Shown here: piece after piece, positions 47,484 through 55,975 of the stretch
Layout of the letters: each line of letters starts with the position of its first letter
Position numbering within the stretch: the stretch's first letter is position 1
Assembly: GCA_023407175.1 (NCBI GenBank)
Contig: JAEYMU010000012.1
Span: 434,001 to 498,000, forward strand
Source of the DNA: Bacillota bacterium
GTDB taxonomy: Bacteria > Bacillota_A > Clostridia > Lachnospirales > Lachnospiraceae
Direction of reading: 5' to 3'
DNA length: 64,000 nucleotides
The notes under the pieces: generated by a model
Database searches by the model: none
What the model was told of the DNA's origin: nothing
Seen by the model: only the letters and a program-made list of their open reading frames with translations
Made by a program: the position numbers and the translations under genes

Positions 47484-47612
47484 TATCACAAGCTATGCTT
47501 GTGATACTGCTTCAATTGTTGAAGAAGACGATGCTTTTTCGTCTTCTTCCAGTGTGAAACTTAGTAATTCTTAGCCGGTGTTTTTTGCCGGTTTAGAATT
47601 ACTTTTCACACT
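47484..47612 (-). other. Three hairpins between allC and the dehydrogenase gene
   Basis: In mRNA order: AGTGTGAAA-type arms (47551-47559/47604-47612) around AGTAATTCT/AGAATTAC and CCGG stems, GAAGAAGACGA/CGTCTTCTTC (about 47520-47549), and TATCACAAGC/GCTTGTGATA (about 47485-47507). The last together with the following RBS closely matches the module at 6468-6510. Confidence 0.78.
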
Positions 47613-47627
47613 TTCCTCCAAAACATT

Positions 47628-48884
47628 TTATAGGGATTCTCTAAGATTAGCAAGATTGAGCAGGGTATTCACCAGTACATCCGTACCCACTGCCAGCTGT
47701 TTATAATCCGTCCATTCCTCAGGGCTATGGCTGATGCCCTTGCGGCTTGGAACAAAGATCATGGCTGACGGCGCAAACCTGCCGACAAAGAGGGTATCGT
47801 GATAGGGCCCACTGATCATATACTCCGGTGAGATTCCCAGACCATGGCAGCTTTTTTCAATGCAGGCAACCACGTTGGGATTGCAAAGGAGGGGCTCATC
47901 GTCATTTTCCTCGGTGACGGTGACCCTTACCTTCCTCTGCTTGGCAATCGCATCCATCTCGTTCATCAAGGCCTGAATCAATTCCTGCTTTGTCTCCATA
48001 TTACAGTCTCTGATGTCTATGGAAAACTCCGTCCTTCCCGGTATGACATTTACCGCATTCGGTATCACACTTATCCTTCCTATGGTCGCCGTATTATATT
48101 CACTTTTACTTTCCTTCGCCAATTGCTCCAATCTCATTGCAATTTCACAGCTTGCCGCAAGAGCGTCCCTGCGCTCCGTCATGTCCGTGCCGCCGGCATG
48201 GGACTGAACCCCTTCCACTATCACCCGAAATATGGAGGAAGCACAAATCTTCTCCACAATTCCAATGGGTGCTCCCCTTTTTTCCAGACGGTTGTTCTGC
48301 TCAATATGCAATTCCACTGAGGCATATACCTCATTCTTGCTTTTTTTAATATCCCGGAAGCGATTAAGGTCATATCCCAGCTCCTGTAGCTTCTCATACA
48401 AAGATCCCTTATCCTGGTCTGTCAAATACCTGGTTGCTTCAAGCGTCAGGTCCCCGGACATCGCCCGGCTGCCCAGGCAGCTTAATCCATAACGGGTAGG
48501 CTCCTCCGAGGTATAGACCACAACAGTCAGATTTCTCTGATGCCGCTCCCCGCTTTCCTTAATCAATCTTAGCGCCTCCATACCGCAGACCACTCCGGCC
48601 ATACCGTCGAATTTGCCTGCATTCGGAACTGTATCAATATGAGAGCCGGTCCAAACCGGTGCAAGGGAAGGATCACTCCCCTCAAGGGTTGCAAAAATGT
48701 TCCCGATCGCATCCTCAGACACCGTCAGACCTATCTTTTTCATCTCTTCCTTTACATATGCCCTGTTCTCCAGCTCAGGCCCGGTAAAGAGGATTCTGGT
48801 AGTACCAAATCCGGGGGTCGCATTAAAACGGTCCATTCCCTCGATCCAGTTCTGAATTCTGTTTTCATCCGCACGTTGTAACAT
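47628..48884 (-). CDS. allC: Allantoate amidohydrolase (M20 family)
   Basis: A 418-residue metal-dependent amidohydrolase of the M20 allantoate/carbamoylase group. Metal ligands are seen in GSHIDTVPNAGKFDG, EEPTRYG and ELHIEQNNRLEKRG. The dimerisation domain is residues 210-330, and HDTLFVGRFAPSAMIFVPS completes the active site. It hydrolyses allantoate to ureidoglycine, ammonia and CO2. The AllC identity over other carbamoylases follows from adjacent allE and allB. The ribosome binding site (AGTAGG) is weak. Confidence 0.9.
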   Translation of the reverse strand: MLQRADENRIQNWIEGMDRFNATPGFGTTRILFTGPELENRAYVKEEMKKIGLTVSEDAIGNIFATLEGSDPSLAPVWTGSHIDTVPNAGKFDGMAGVVCGMEALRLIKESGERHQRNLTVVVYTSEEPTRYGLSCLGSRAMSGDLTLEATRYLTDQDKGSLYEKLQELGYDLNRFRDIKKSKNEVYASVELHIEQNNRLEKRGAPIGIVEKICASSIFRVIVEGVQSHAGGTDMTERRDALAASCEIAMRLEQLAKESKSEYNTATIGRISVIPNAVNVIPGRTEFSIDIRDCNMETKQELIQALMNEMDAIAKQRKVRVTVTEENDDEPLLCNPNVVACIEKSCHGLGISPEYMISGPYHDTLFVGRFAPSAMIFVPSRKGISHSPEEWTDYKQLAVGTDVLVNTLLNLANLRESL

Positions 48885-48946
48885 AACGATAGCCTACTTT
48901 CTTTTATACGCCAAAGGGCATATTCTTTAATTTTAGCCGTTCCTGC

Positions 48947-49711
48947 TTATAACGTCACATCCCGGTTACAATCCTTGGAATAGATATAGCTGAAAGGCTC
49001 TGTTCCTACTCCATACGCACATTGAGGACAAAAGGGGCCAAACCACATGAAATCATCCTTTTTTATTCCCAGCCATCTGTCCTCCATGAAGTACATGCCC
49101 TGACCGGTCAGAATATATGCTCCATGCTCCTGTACATGGGTTTCCACAAAGGGGTGGCAGCCTCCCGGCTCAAAGGACAGGATATGCATATTCATATCAA
49201 AGGCCAGGTCGTCTGTCGGAAGAAAATCCTTAATACGGACGTTATCCATTCCATCATAGATACGGTAATCCACTGCATTGATATTACCCGCTACCACATA
49301 GGGCTTTAAATCCTGACAGGGTATATAGATTTGCTTGTAAAGCAGCAGCTTTGCTCCTTCATCTCCTGCCACAAAGCCGATACCGGTACCGGCCGGTGCA
49401 TAGAGGTAGCCTCCCTCGGTAAAATCATAAGCTTTTTCCTCGGCCGTAGCCTTTACCCTGCCGCCTAATACATACAGGAAGGCTTCCGTATTTGCTTCCT
49501 TTGCAAAGGCCTGTGCCGTCCCTCCGCCCCTCCCGGCTTCAATAATGTATTGTACAAATCCGGCTCCCAGCTTCGGTGATGCCACTATGCTGACCTTACA
49601 GCCTGCGATACCGGGAATTACATTATTGACCAACCCTTCTTTGGGTATGACGGCCCAGAGCCCCGGCTTTACAACCGCTCTTGTCGTTAATAAATCTGTT
49701 GGATATCCCAT
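48947..49711 (-). CDS. allE: (S)-ureidoglycine aminohydrolase (cupin)
   Basis: A 254-residue bicupin enzyme that releases ammonia from (S)-ureidoglycine to give (S)-ureidoglycolate. The N-terminus MGYPTDLLTTRAVVKPGLWA, IEAGRGGGTAQ and the metal-binding MNMHILSFEPGGCHPFVETH with EHGAYILTGQG match the AllE family. ATG 49709-49711 follows AAAGGAGAG. It precedes allC by 62 bases and diverges from the pucR-type regulator, sharing a regulatory region with a strong palindrome. Confidence 0.94.
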   Translation of the reverse strand: MGYPTDLLTTRAVVKPGLWAVIPKEGLVNNVIPGIAGCKVSIVASPKLGAGFVQYIIEAGRGGGTAQAFAKEANTEAFLYVLGGRVKATAEEKAYDFTEGGYLYAPAGTGIGFVAGDEGAKLLLYKQIYIPCQDLKPYVVAGNINAVDYRIYDGMDNVRIKDFLPTDDLAFDMNMHILSFEPGGCHPFVETHVQEHGAYILTGQGMYFMEDRWLGIKKDDFMWFGPFCPQCAYGVGTEPFSYIYSKDCNRDVTL

Positions 49712-49759
49712 GCTAATCTCTCCTTTATTTCTATATTTGAATACACTGGCAACGAAATA

Positions 49760-49772
49760 GTGCACAGTGCAC
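49760..49772. promoter_or_regulatory. Palindromic operator candidate between allE and the PucR gene
   Basis: GTGCACAGTGCAC is a perfect palindrome with one central base, 49 bases upstream of allE and 31 bases before the -35 of the regulator gene. The position suits PucR-type autoregulation and control of the ureide genes. Confidence 0.55.
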
Positions 49773-49802
49773 AATTATCTTCATTATTTTTTTGTACAGG
49801 CA

Positions 49803-49832
49803 TTGACAGCTTTACGTTATTTCCTTTATAAT
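49803..49832 (+). promoter_or_regulatory. Promoter of the PucR-type regulator
   Basis: Perfect TTGACA (49803-49808), an 18-base spacer and perfect TATAAT (49827-49832) lie 25 bases before the start codon. Confidence 0.8.
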
Positions 49833-49856
49833 TCCATCAAAAAGGGAGTGTGCAAA

Positions 49857-51533
49857 ATGTCCATAACGATTCATTGGCTTATCGATCAAACCGCAATGCC
49901 CGGCTTTCACTTATTAGCCGGCTCCACAGAAAATGCAATTGCGATTACCGGCATTAACATCATGGATAATCCGGATACCATCCCATGGCTTACCAAGGGT
50001 GCTCTGATCCTGTCAACGGGCTATTTCATGGCCTCCGGCGATCTCTCCTCCCATCTTATCAGAGATTTGAAGGAACGGGGCTGCTCCGGCTTCGGAATCA
50101 AGATGAACCGTTATTTAAACGAGCTGCCAAAGGAAATGATAGAACAGGCAAGGGAGCTTCAATTCCCCATCATCGGAATTCCATATTCCAGCAGTATGGA
50201 TCAGATTGCCAATCTGATCTATCGGAAGCTCTACGAGGAGGAAATGTCGGAGACCGCTCATATTGCTCTTACCTACCGGGAGTTGACGGAATGCGTTCTT
50301 AAGAAAAAAAGTCTTTCCAGCCTGCTTCGCATTATTGAAAATAAACTTGAAACCACTATTTTTCTCACCAATGATACCTTTGAGGTTCTGGCCCATATCC
50401 ATACGAAGGAGGACAAGCTCTCCTTTCCCTATGATTTTGGCCGTAATTCCTACACCCTGTTCTCCGAAAGCGATGTGCTGTATTTGAAGAACAAATTTTC
50501 CCTTCAACCCTATCCCGTACTGACCCACGATGTCTCCTGTCCGGGGACTGTCCTGCACTTTATCCTGTTTCCCATCCGTAATAAGGACCTCCTGCTGGGC
50601 TATCTGATCTTTCTGGAGGGTACGATGCCCTTTACTGCCGACAAATATAATTTTGCCGCCAATCTTGATTCCATCTTCGGACTGGCTATGATGAATCATT
50701 CTGTTCTAAACGAGGCGGAGCGTTCCTCCAAGGAAATATTTTTTCACAGCCTGCTCCTTGGCAATTTAAAAAAGGAGACAGAGATTGAGCCCCTGTGTAC
50801 CCAAAATGGCTTTGATTTTAAGCAATACCGTTTCTGTATGGTCTTTAAAATCGATACCTATGAAAAAATGTCCATACCAAAACGCCGCGCTTTTGAAAGA
50901 AAGGTCTTTTCCGTACTGGACGACGCCCTGTCCGAGCTGTCCTTTTTGGTTACCCATACGGTTTTTCAGACACATTTTGTCGTATTTTTCTTAAGCGACC
51001 AGGCACTAAGGGCCAAGGAAGCAGCCCTTCTGGGGCTTAAGATCGCCGGCTCCTGCCGAAAGGCTCTCCTTGCCCAGGATATTCCCGCCAGCTTCGGGAC
51101 AGGCAAATATGCTCGCGGTGCCCTGACCATCCATTCCTGCTACCAGCAGGCGTTCCGTGCTCTGGAAATCGGCCCCTCCCTGCATCCGGACAGCAATTGC
51201 TTCTCCTATTATGAGGATCAGATCTATCATTTGCTGCAGGGCAGCTTTACCTCGGAACAATTAACCGGCCTGTACCAGGAGCATCTGGGTATCCTGGAGG
51301 CCTTCGACAAGGCTAATAACAGTAACCTCCTGGAAACACTTGAATGCTACTTAAATCATGCCTTAAATGTATCCCAAACTGCCAAAAGCCTGTTCATCCA
51401 CCGCAACACCATGTTCTACCGCCTGGATCAGATTAAGGAGCTTTTACAGGTAGATTTCAATGCTCCGGGTGACTGCTATCAGCTTAAGACCGGATTTTAT
51501 ATCCGCAAATTATTATTTCCTTCCACACTCTGA
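49857..51533 (+). CDS. PucR-family transcriptional regulator of ureide catabolism
   Basis: A 558-residue regulator. The N-terminal PucR ligand-sensing domain (residues 1-130) contains ITGINIMDNPDTIPWLTKGA and LILSTGYFM. A GAF-like middle follows, and the C-terminal PucR helix-turn-helix has LNHALNVSQTAKSLFIHRNT and FYRLDQIKELL. It probably activates the divergent allantoin genes in response to a ureide. ATG 49857 follows GGGAG and a consensus promoter. Its last 37 bases overlap the end of the converging M20 gene. Confidence 0.92.
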   Translation: MSITIHWLIDQTAMPGFHLLAGSTENAIAITGINIMDNPDTIPWLTKGALILSTGYFMASGDLSSHLIRDLKERGCSGFGIKMNRYLNELPKEMIEQARELQFPIIGIPYSSSMDQIANLIYRKLYEEEMSETAHIALTYRELTECVLKKKSLSSLLRIIENKLETTIFLTNDTFEVLAHIHTKEDKLSFPYDFGRNSYTLFSESDVLYLKNKFSLQPYPVLTHDVSCPGTVLHFILFPIRNKDLLLGYLIFLEGTMPFTADKYNFAANLDSIFGLAMMNHSVLNEAERSSKEIFFHSLLLGNLKKETEIEPLCTQNGFDFKQYRFCMVFKIDTYEKMSIPKRRAFERKVFSVLDDALSELSFLVTHTVFQTHFVVFFLSDQALRAKEAALLGLKIAGSCRKALLAQDIPASFGTGKYARGALTIHSCYQQAFRALEIGPSLHPDSNCFSYYEDQIYHLLQGSFTSEQLTGLYQEHLGILEAFDKANNSNLLETLECYLNHALNVSQTAKSLFIHRNTMFYRLDQIKELLQVDFNAPGDCYQLKTGFYIRKLLFPSTL

Positions 51534-52885
51534 TTCAGTATAAGCGTCACATCCCCATTCCCTTGATAGGCTACCAGCTCCCCCTCGAACTCAACTGCCC
51601 CTATGGCTTTAAAATAGTCCTCCTTTAACGGATAGCGGGGCTGGTATTCCCTTATGACCTCCTTGGCATAGGCCGCATCACATCGCAGCAGCTCAAAGAT
51701 CATACAGCTTAAGACCCTGGCCGGATTCATGATACATTTTTCCTTATCCTCAATACGGTAATCCTCGCCGTGCTGGTTTCCGGCCGCACCCATACATAGG
51801 GGCTGAATTACCGGCATCAGTGCCGACAAATCCCCTACATCGCTGCTTTGTGTATCCCAACCGCCGTAAAGGATCTGTCCCGGACCGAAGAGAGACTCAA
51901 TTACCTGTTCACAAAGCCGGTTTAGCCGGATATCGCTGTGCAGGGGGAGATTCCCCGGCTTGTTCTTTACCGTCACCTGCGCCCCCAATGCAGCCGCAGA
52001 GGCTGCCAGTGCCCTGTCAATCCGGTAATTGACCTCCAGCATCTTATCAAAGGAGGCTGCCCGGACATAGGTATCCATCTTGACCAAATCCGGGATTACA
52101 TTGGTAGCGCTTCCTCCGCTGGTTATTATGGGATGGTATCTGACATAATCCTGTTCCCGGAAGGTTTCCCGCAGGGAATTGCAGGCCTGCAGACCCAGAC
52201 TTGCAGCATACAGGGCATTCACTCCCTTATGCGGAGCTCCTCCCGCATGGGCTGCCACTCCCCGGTAAACCATATGCTTCGTGATGCAGCCGTCCATACC
52301 GTCAAACAGTTCAAAGAGCTTCTCTTGATGACTGCCCGCATGAAACATGAGTGCCAGGTCAACCCCTTCAAAATAACCCCGGTATAAAAATTCTATCTTA
52401 CCGGCTACATACCGGATAATTCCCTGCTGAATCAGCTGATTGCGGTATTCCAGGTCAATCGTCTCCTCTGCCGGTACCGCCGCAAACAGAATAGACCCCG
52501 ACAGCTCCTCCAGCATGCCCGGCTCCTTCAAAGCTGCTGCCACACCAAGCATGGAGGCCGTCTGGATCAGGTGTCCGCAGGCATGAACCGCTCCCGTCTC
52601 CTGATCTGCCTCCGGATGGGTCGCACAAATCAGCGCGTCCAGCTCGCCAAGGATAAGGATTCTGGGTCCCGGTCTGCCGGTATCCAATAAAGCCGTAAAC
52701 CCCGGAATGTCGCCGGCCCTGCTTAGCCGGTAGCCCAGCCTGATGAACTCCGCTTCCAGATAGCCGCTGGTCAGCCATTCCTTGTATCCGATCTCCGGAT
52801 GCTGCCATATATATTGAAAGGCCGACAGCATTTTGTCCCTGTTCTTTTCAATACAATCAATCAATTGTTTGTAGGATTTGTCCAT
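51497..52885 (-). CDS. M20-family amidohydrolase (AbgB-like)
   Basis: A 462-residue M20 peptidase-fold amidohydrolase of the AbgB/aminoacylase group. QHPEIGYKEW lies near residue 30; metal-binding parts are GELDAL, HACGHLIQ, PAEET and AHAGG. It should hydrolyse an amide of an amino acid or ureide. It is distinct from AllC and is translationally coupled to allB, whose end it overlaps by 29 bases. A substrate within ureide breakdown, or a related N-acyl compound, is likely but unproven. Its 3' end overlaps the pucR-type gene on the other strand. Confidence 0.82.
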   Translation of the reverse strand: MDKSYKQLIDCIEKNRDKMLSAFQYIWQHPEIGYKEWLTSGYLEAEFIRLGYRLSRAGDIPGFTALLDTGRPGPRILILGELDALICATHPEADQETGAVHACGHLIQTASMLGVAAALKEPGMLEELSGSILFAAVPAEETIDLEYRNQLIQQGIIRYVAGKIEFLYRGYFEGVDLALMFHAGSHQEKLFELFDGMDGCITKHMVYRGVAAHAGGAPHKGVNALYAASLGLQACNSLRETFREQDYVRYHPIITSGGSATNVIPDLVKMDTYVRAASFDKMLEVNYRIDRALAASAAALGAQVTVKNKPGNLPLHSDIRLNRLCEQVIESLFGPGQILYGGWDTQSSDVGDLSALMPVIQPLCMGAAGNQHGEDYRIEDKEKCIMNPARVLSCMIFELLRCDAAYAKEVIREYQPRYPLKEDYFKAIGAVEFEGELVAYQGNGDVTLILNQSVEGNNNLRI

Positions 52886-54257
52886 CCTGTTTCTCCTGTC
52901 TGCCTGCTACTGATTTGCCAAAGCCTTTACCAACCGTTATTTTACCCTCTGTGAATACTGTGGTTCCGCGTATGAGAACCTCCTGGGGGCAGCCCTTTCC
53001 TTCTAATCCGTCAAATGCAGTTATTTTCTGTTTATAGAGAAGCTCCTTTGCATCAATTTTCCATTCCTTGTTTGGATCAAAAATCACGATATCCGCATCA
53101 AAGCCGATTTTTAAGGCACCCTTGGTGCCATAAATCCCAAAGCGTCTCGCCGGCTTTGCCGCCAGACATGCGGCTAAAAGCGTCGGAGAGTAGTTCCTTC
53201 GATTAACCCCCTGGTCATAGACCGTCTGCAATAAGGTCTGCACACCGCTGATACCAAAGCCGGAGGCATAGGTCGGCTGTCTGGTGTCATCCCGGTTATT
53301 CGGCATGCCCGGGGAATGATCTGAAGTCACAAAATCCAACACACCCCTGGCCATATACTGCCACAGACCCTCCCTCGCTGTTTTCTCACGCAGGGGCGGC
53401 GCACAGCCAAACAAACAGCCCTTTTCCAGATAATCCTCCTCGGAGAAGGTCAGATAATGGGCACAGGTCTCCGCCGTTATATCCACGCCCTCCGCCTTTG
53501 CAGCTTCTATCAGTGCGGCCACCCTCGGATGGCTGACATGGCAGATATGTACCCTGGCCCCGATTTCCTTTGCAAGCATCAGCACATTCTGTGTTGCTAT
53601 TAGCTCGGCAATCAGAGGTCTCGAATCCAGGAAGGCCTGCCTGCCGTCGATCCTGTTGCTAAGGACATGGTTTCTGCCTTCTGCAATAATAGAATAGTCC
53701 TCACAGTGAAAGCCCGCCAGACTCTGAAGGGCTGCAAGATGCTTCAGCGCCTGTCTGACCGTGGCAAGACTGGGGGCCTCAAAATCATTACCGCCGCCGG
53801 ACAGAAAGCATTTGTATGCGACCGCACCTGCTTCCTTCAAGCCGGACAGCCGGTCAAGATTTTGAGGCACCAGGGCACCCCACAGGCAATAATCTACATA
53901 CGCTTCCCTCCCAAGCAGCTCTCGTTTTTTCCTAAGAATATCCCCATTCAGCACAGAGGGAGAATACAAGTTCAGGGGCATATCGATGCAGGTTGTCACA
54001 CCGCCCGCCGCTGCCGCCCTGGTTGACGTCTGCATGTCCTCAAAATCAGCCTCGAATTCGCCGATATGCATATGGGCATCCACCACACCTGGAAAGAGCA
54101 GCTTTCCTTCTGCATCTATGGTCCTTGCGGCCTCTGCCCAGATTTCTGCTTTGCCTTCGGCAAGCATTTCTATTCTTCCGTTACGAAGATAGAGGTTTCC
54201 GGGATAAAGCCGGTCTTCGTCTACAATCGTTCCATTGATTATGGCCACATCGTACAT
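52857..54257 (-). CDS. allB: Allantoinase
   Basis: A 466-residue amidohydrolase of the cyclic amidase branch that opens allantoin to allantoate. Metal ligands are in DAHMHIGEF (residues 60-67), the carbamylated Lys in AVAYKCFLSGGG, His in HCEDYS and HICHVSHP, and Asp in TSDHSPG. It starts MYDVAIINGTIVDEDRLYPG. GAGGAGG precedes the ATG. Its neighbours AllC and AllE strongly favour allantoinase over hydantoinase or dihydroorotase. Confidence 0.93.
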   Translation of the reverse strand: MYDVAIINGTIVDEDRLYPGNLYLRNGRIEMLAEGKAEIWAEAARTIDAEGKLLFPGVVDAHMHIGEFEADFEDMQTSTRAAAAGGVTTCIDMPLNLYSPSVLNGDILRKKRELLGREAYVDYCLWGALVPQNLDRLSGLKEAGAVAYKCFLSGGGNDFEAPSLATVRQALKHLAALQSLAGFHCEDYSIIAEGRNHVLSNRIDGRQAFLDSRPLIAELIATQNVLMLAKEIGARVHICHVSHPRVAALIEAAKAEGVDITAETCAHYLTFSEEDYLEKGCLFGCAPPLREKTAREGLWQYMARGVLDFVTSDHSPGMPNNRDDTRQPTYASGFGISGVQTLLQTVYDQGVNRRNYSPTLLAACLAAKPARRFGIYGTKGALKIGFDADIVIFDPNKEWKIDAKELLYKQKITAFDGLEGKGCPQEVLIRGTTVFTEGKITVGKGFGKSVAGRQEKQDGQILQTID

Positions 54258-54270
54258 CGCAGCACCTCCT

Positions 54271-55107
54271 CTATTGCTCTACTGCACCGCCCTTACTAAG
54301 TCTGCGCCAGCGAAACAATTTATTTTCTATGACAGTCAGTACGGCAAACAACAGGGAATAAAGCAAGCCGATCAATACTGCCGCCAGTATCATATCATCC
54401 ATCTTGAACCAGTTTTTTGAAAACACTATGATGTAGCCCAAGCCCGTCGATGCTCCCATCATCTCTGCAACGACCATGGCACCGAAGGCTGCACCCAGAG
54501 CCGCCTTCATCCCAAGAACAATACTCGGAAGGGCGGATGGAAGCTTTACTAGCAGAAAAATCTGGAGCGGCGTAGCGCCCAGGCTTGCTGAGGAGCGAAT
54601 AAGCAGCGGGTCCGTATTCTTAATACCCTCCGTCACATAGGAGATCATGCTGATGACCGTGGCGTATGCAATAAGAATGGATTTTGATTTTTCCCCTATG
54701 CCAAACCACAGAATGAACATGGGAAGAAAGGCCATTACAGGTATGGGGCCAAACAGATTTAAAATAGGAGAGAACAGATTATCCATCGGACGAAAGCTTG
54801 CAATCAGACTACCGAGTATAACTGCGACCAGAACGCCGATACCGTAGCCTTCCAGAACTCTTTTGAGGCTGATACCGATATGTTCAAATAGGGTACCATC
54901 CTTGATATAACCCCAGGCCGAAGCAAGAATTCCTGTGGGCATGGGAAGAAATTTGGCGTTGATCCAGCCCTGGGACAGATTCAGTCTGCACAGGACCTCC
55001 CATAGGATAAAAAAGCCCACCAGGGACATTACCTTATAGTATTTGTCCCTCTTCAGCTTCTTCGCGGTCGCAGTTTGATAGGATACATTTCTTATTTTTT
55101 GTGCCAT
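54271..55107 (-). CDS. ABC transporter permease (SsuC/TauC type)
   Basis: A 278-residue permease with six membrane helices and the coupling loop near SASLGATPLQIFLLVKLPSA. The family imports sulfonates, nitrate, thiamine precursors and ureides; here it sits 14 bases upstream of allB, so allantoin or a related ureide is the likely cargo. AGGAGG precedes the ATG. Confidence 0.92.
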   Translation of the reverse strand: MAQKIRNVSYQTATAKKLKRDKYYKVMSLVGFFILWEVLCRLNLSQGWINAKFLPMPTGILASAWGYIKDGTLFEHIGISLKRVLEGYGIGVLVAVILGSLIASFRPMDNLFSPILNLFGPIPVMAFLPMFILWFGIGEKSKSILIAYATVISMISYVTEGIKNTDPLLIRSSASLGATPLQIFLLVKLPSALPSIVLGMKAALGAAFGAMVVAEMMGASTGLGYIIVFSKNWFKMDDMILAAVLIGLLYSLLFAVLTVIENKLFRWRRLSKGGAVEQ

Positions 55108-55119
55108 CGCTGCCGCCTC

Positions 55120-55878
55120 CTATTCCGTAATCACAGTTTCCGGTGCAATCCCTGTGATTGCACCTTCAAATTGTCTGACATATCCCGTAAACTTTGTATC
55201 CAGGATATCTCTTGGCCGCTCCAGCTCTATCTTCTGATCCACAGAAATTTTGCCCTGGTCCAGTATGATCACCCGGTCCGCCAGGTATACCGCTTCGGGA
55301 ACACTATGTGTAATAAAAACTACCGTCTTATTGGTCAGCCGCCAAATCCGTTCTATTTCTCTTCGCATGGAGTCCCTGGTCAGAGCATCCAAAGCCCCCA
55401 GAGGCTCATCCATCAGCAGCATCCTGGGGTCGTTTGCCAATGCCCTGGCAATACCGACCCGCTGCGCCATACCGCCGGACAGTCCGCTGGGATAGGCATT
55501 CTGATATTCCTCCAGACCAACCATTTTTATATATTCCCCTGCAATTTCCTTCGCACGCTTTTCCCTTTTCAGCCTTAATCCGAACATGATATTCTTACGA
55601 ACGGTGAGCCAGGGAAACAGGGCATGCTGCTGGAATACAACACCTCTGTCCGCACCCGGTCCCCTGATCGCCCTGTCATCAACCAGAATGGAGCCCTGGT
55701 CCGGCTTTAGGTACCCTGCCAGCAGATTTAGAAGCGTTGACTTACCGCAGCCGCTCTTGCCAAGGATACAGATGAATTCTCCGGATTCTATCTCCAGGTT
55801 TACATCATTCAGAATATAATGCATCGCTCCGTTTCTTTCCTCGTACGCTTTGTATAGATGTTTTACATGTACTTCCAT
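55120..55878 (-). CDS. ABC transporter ATP-binding protein (SsuB/TauB type)
   Basis: A 252-residue ATPase. Walker A GKSGCGKSTLLN, the Q-loop in VVFQQHALFPW, signature LSGGMAQRVGIARAL, Walker B MLLMDEPLGALD and the switch His in FITHSVPEA are all present. I start at ATG 55876-55878 after GAGGA; earlier ATGs have no spacing for a binding site. It lies between the binding protein and permease genes, with a hairpin in front. Confidence 0.95.
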   Translation of the reverse strand: MEVHVKHLYKAYEERNGAMHYILNDVNLEIESGEFICILGKSGCGKSTLLNLLAGYLKPDQGSILVDDRAIRGPGADRGVVFQQHALFPWLTVRKNIMFGLRLKREKRAKEIAGEYIKMVGLEEYQNAYPSGLSGGMAQRVGIARALANDPRMLLMDEPLGALDALTRDSMRREIERIWRLTNKTVVFITHSVPEAVYLADRVIILDQGKISVDQKIELERPRDILDTKFTGYVRQFEGAITGIAPETVITE

Positions 55879-55932
55879 ATTCGTCCTCATTCCTGTAAAG
55901 TGGTGCATGGGCACTGATTTCATAATTCAAGC

Positions 55933-55964
55933 CAACGCGGCACATCCATAGATGCGCCACGTTG
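55933..55964 (-). terminator. Strand-specific hairpin after the ureide binding-protein gene
   Basis: Arms 55933-55946 and 55951-55964 pair at all 14 positions in the minus-strand RNA, two of them as G-U pairs, but have two C-A mismatches on the plus strand. It follows the binding-protein stop within 12 bases and has no T-tract, so it is more likely an mRNA-stabilising or attenuating stem than a full terminator. Confidence 0.7.
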
Positions 55965-55975
55965 ACGGTTCAGAG

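Noticed and set aside
50115..50699. 194-codon frame opposite the PucR-type gene
   Set aside because: It is a shadow of the real gene, without start signal or recognisable domain.
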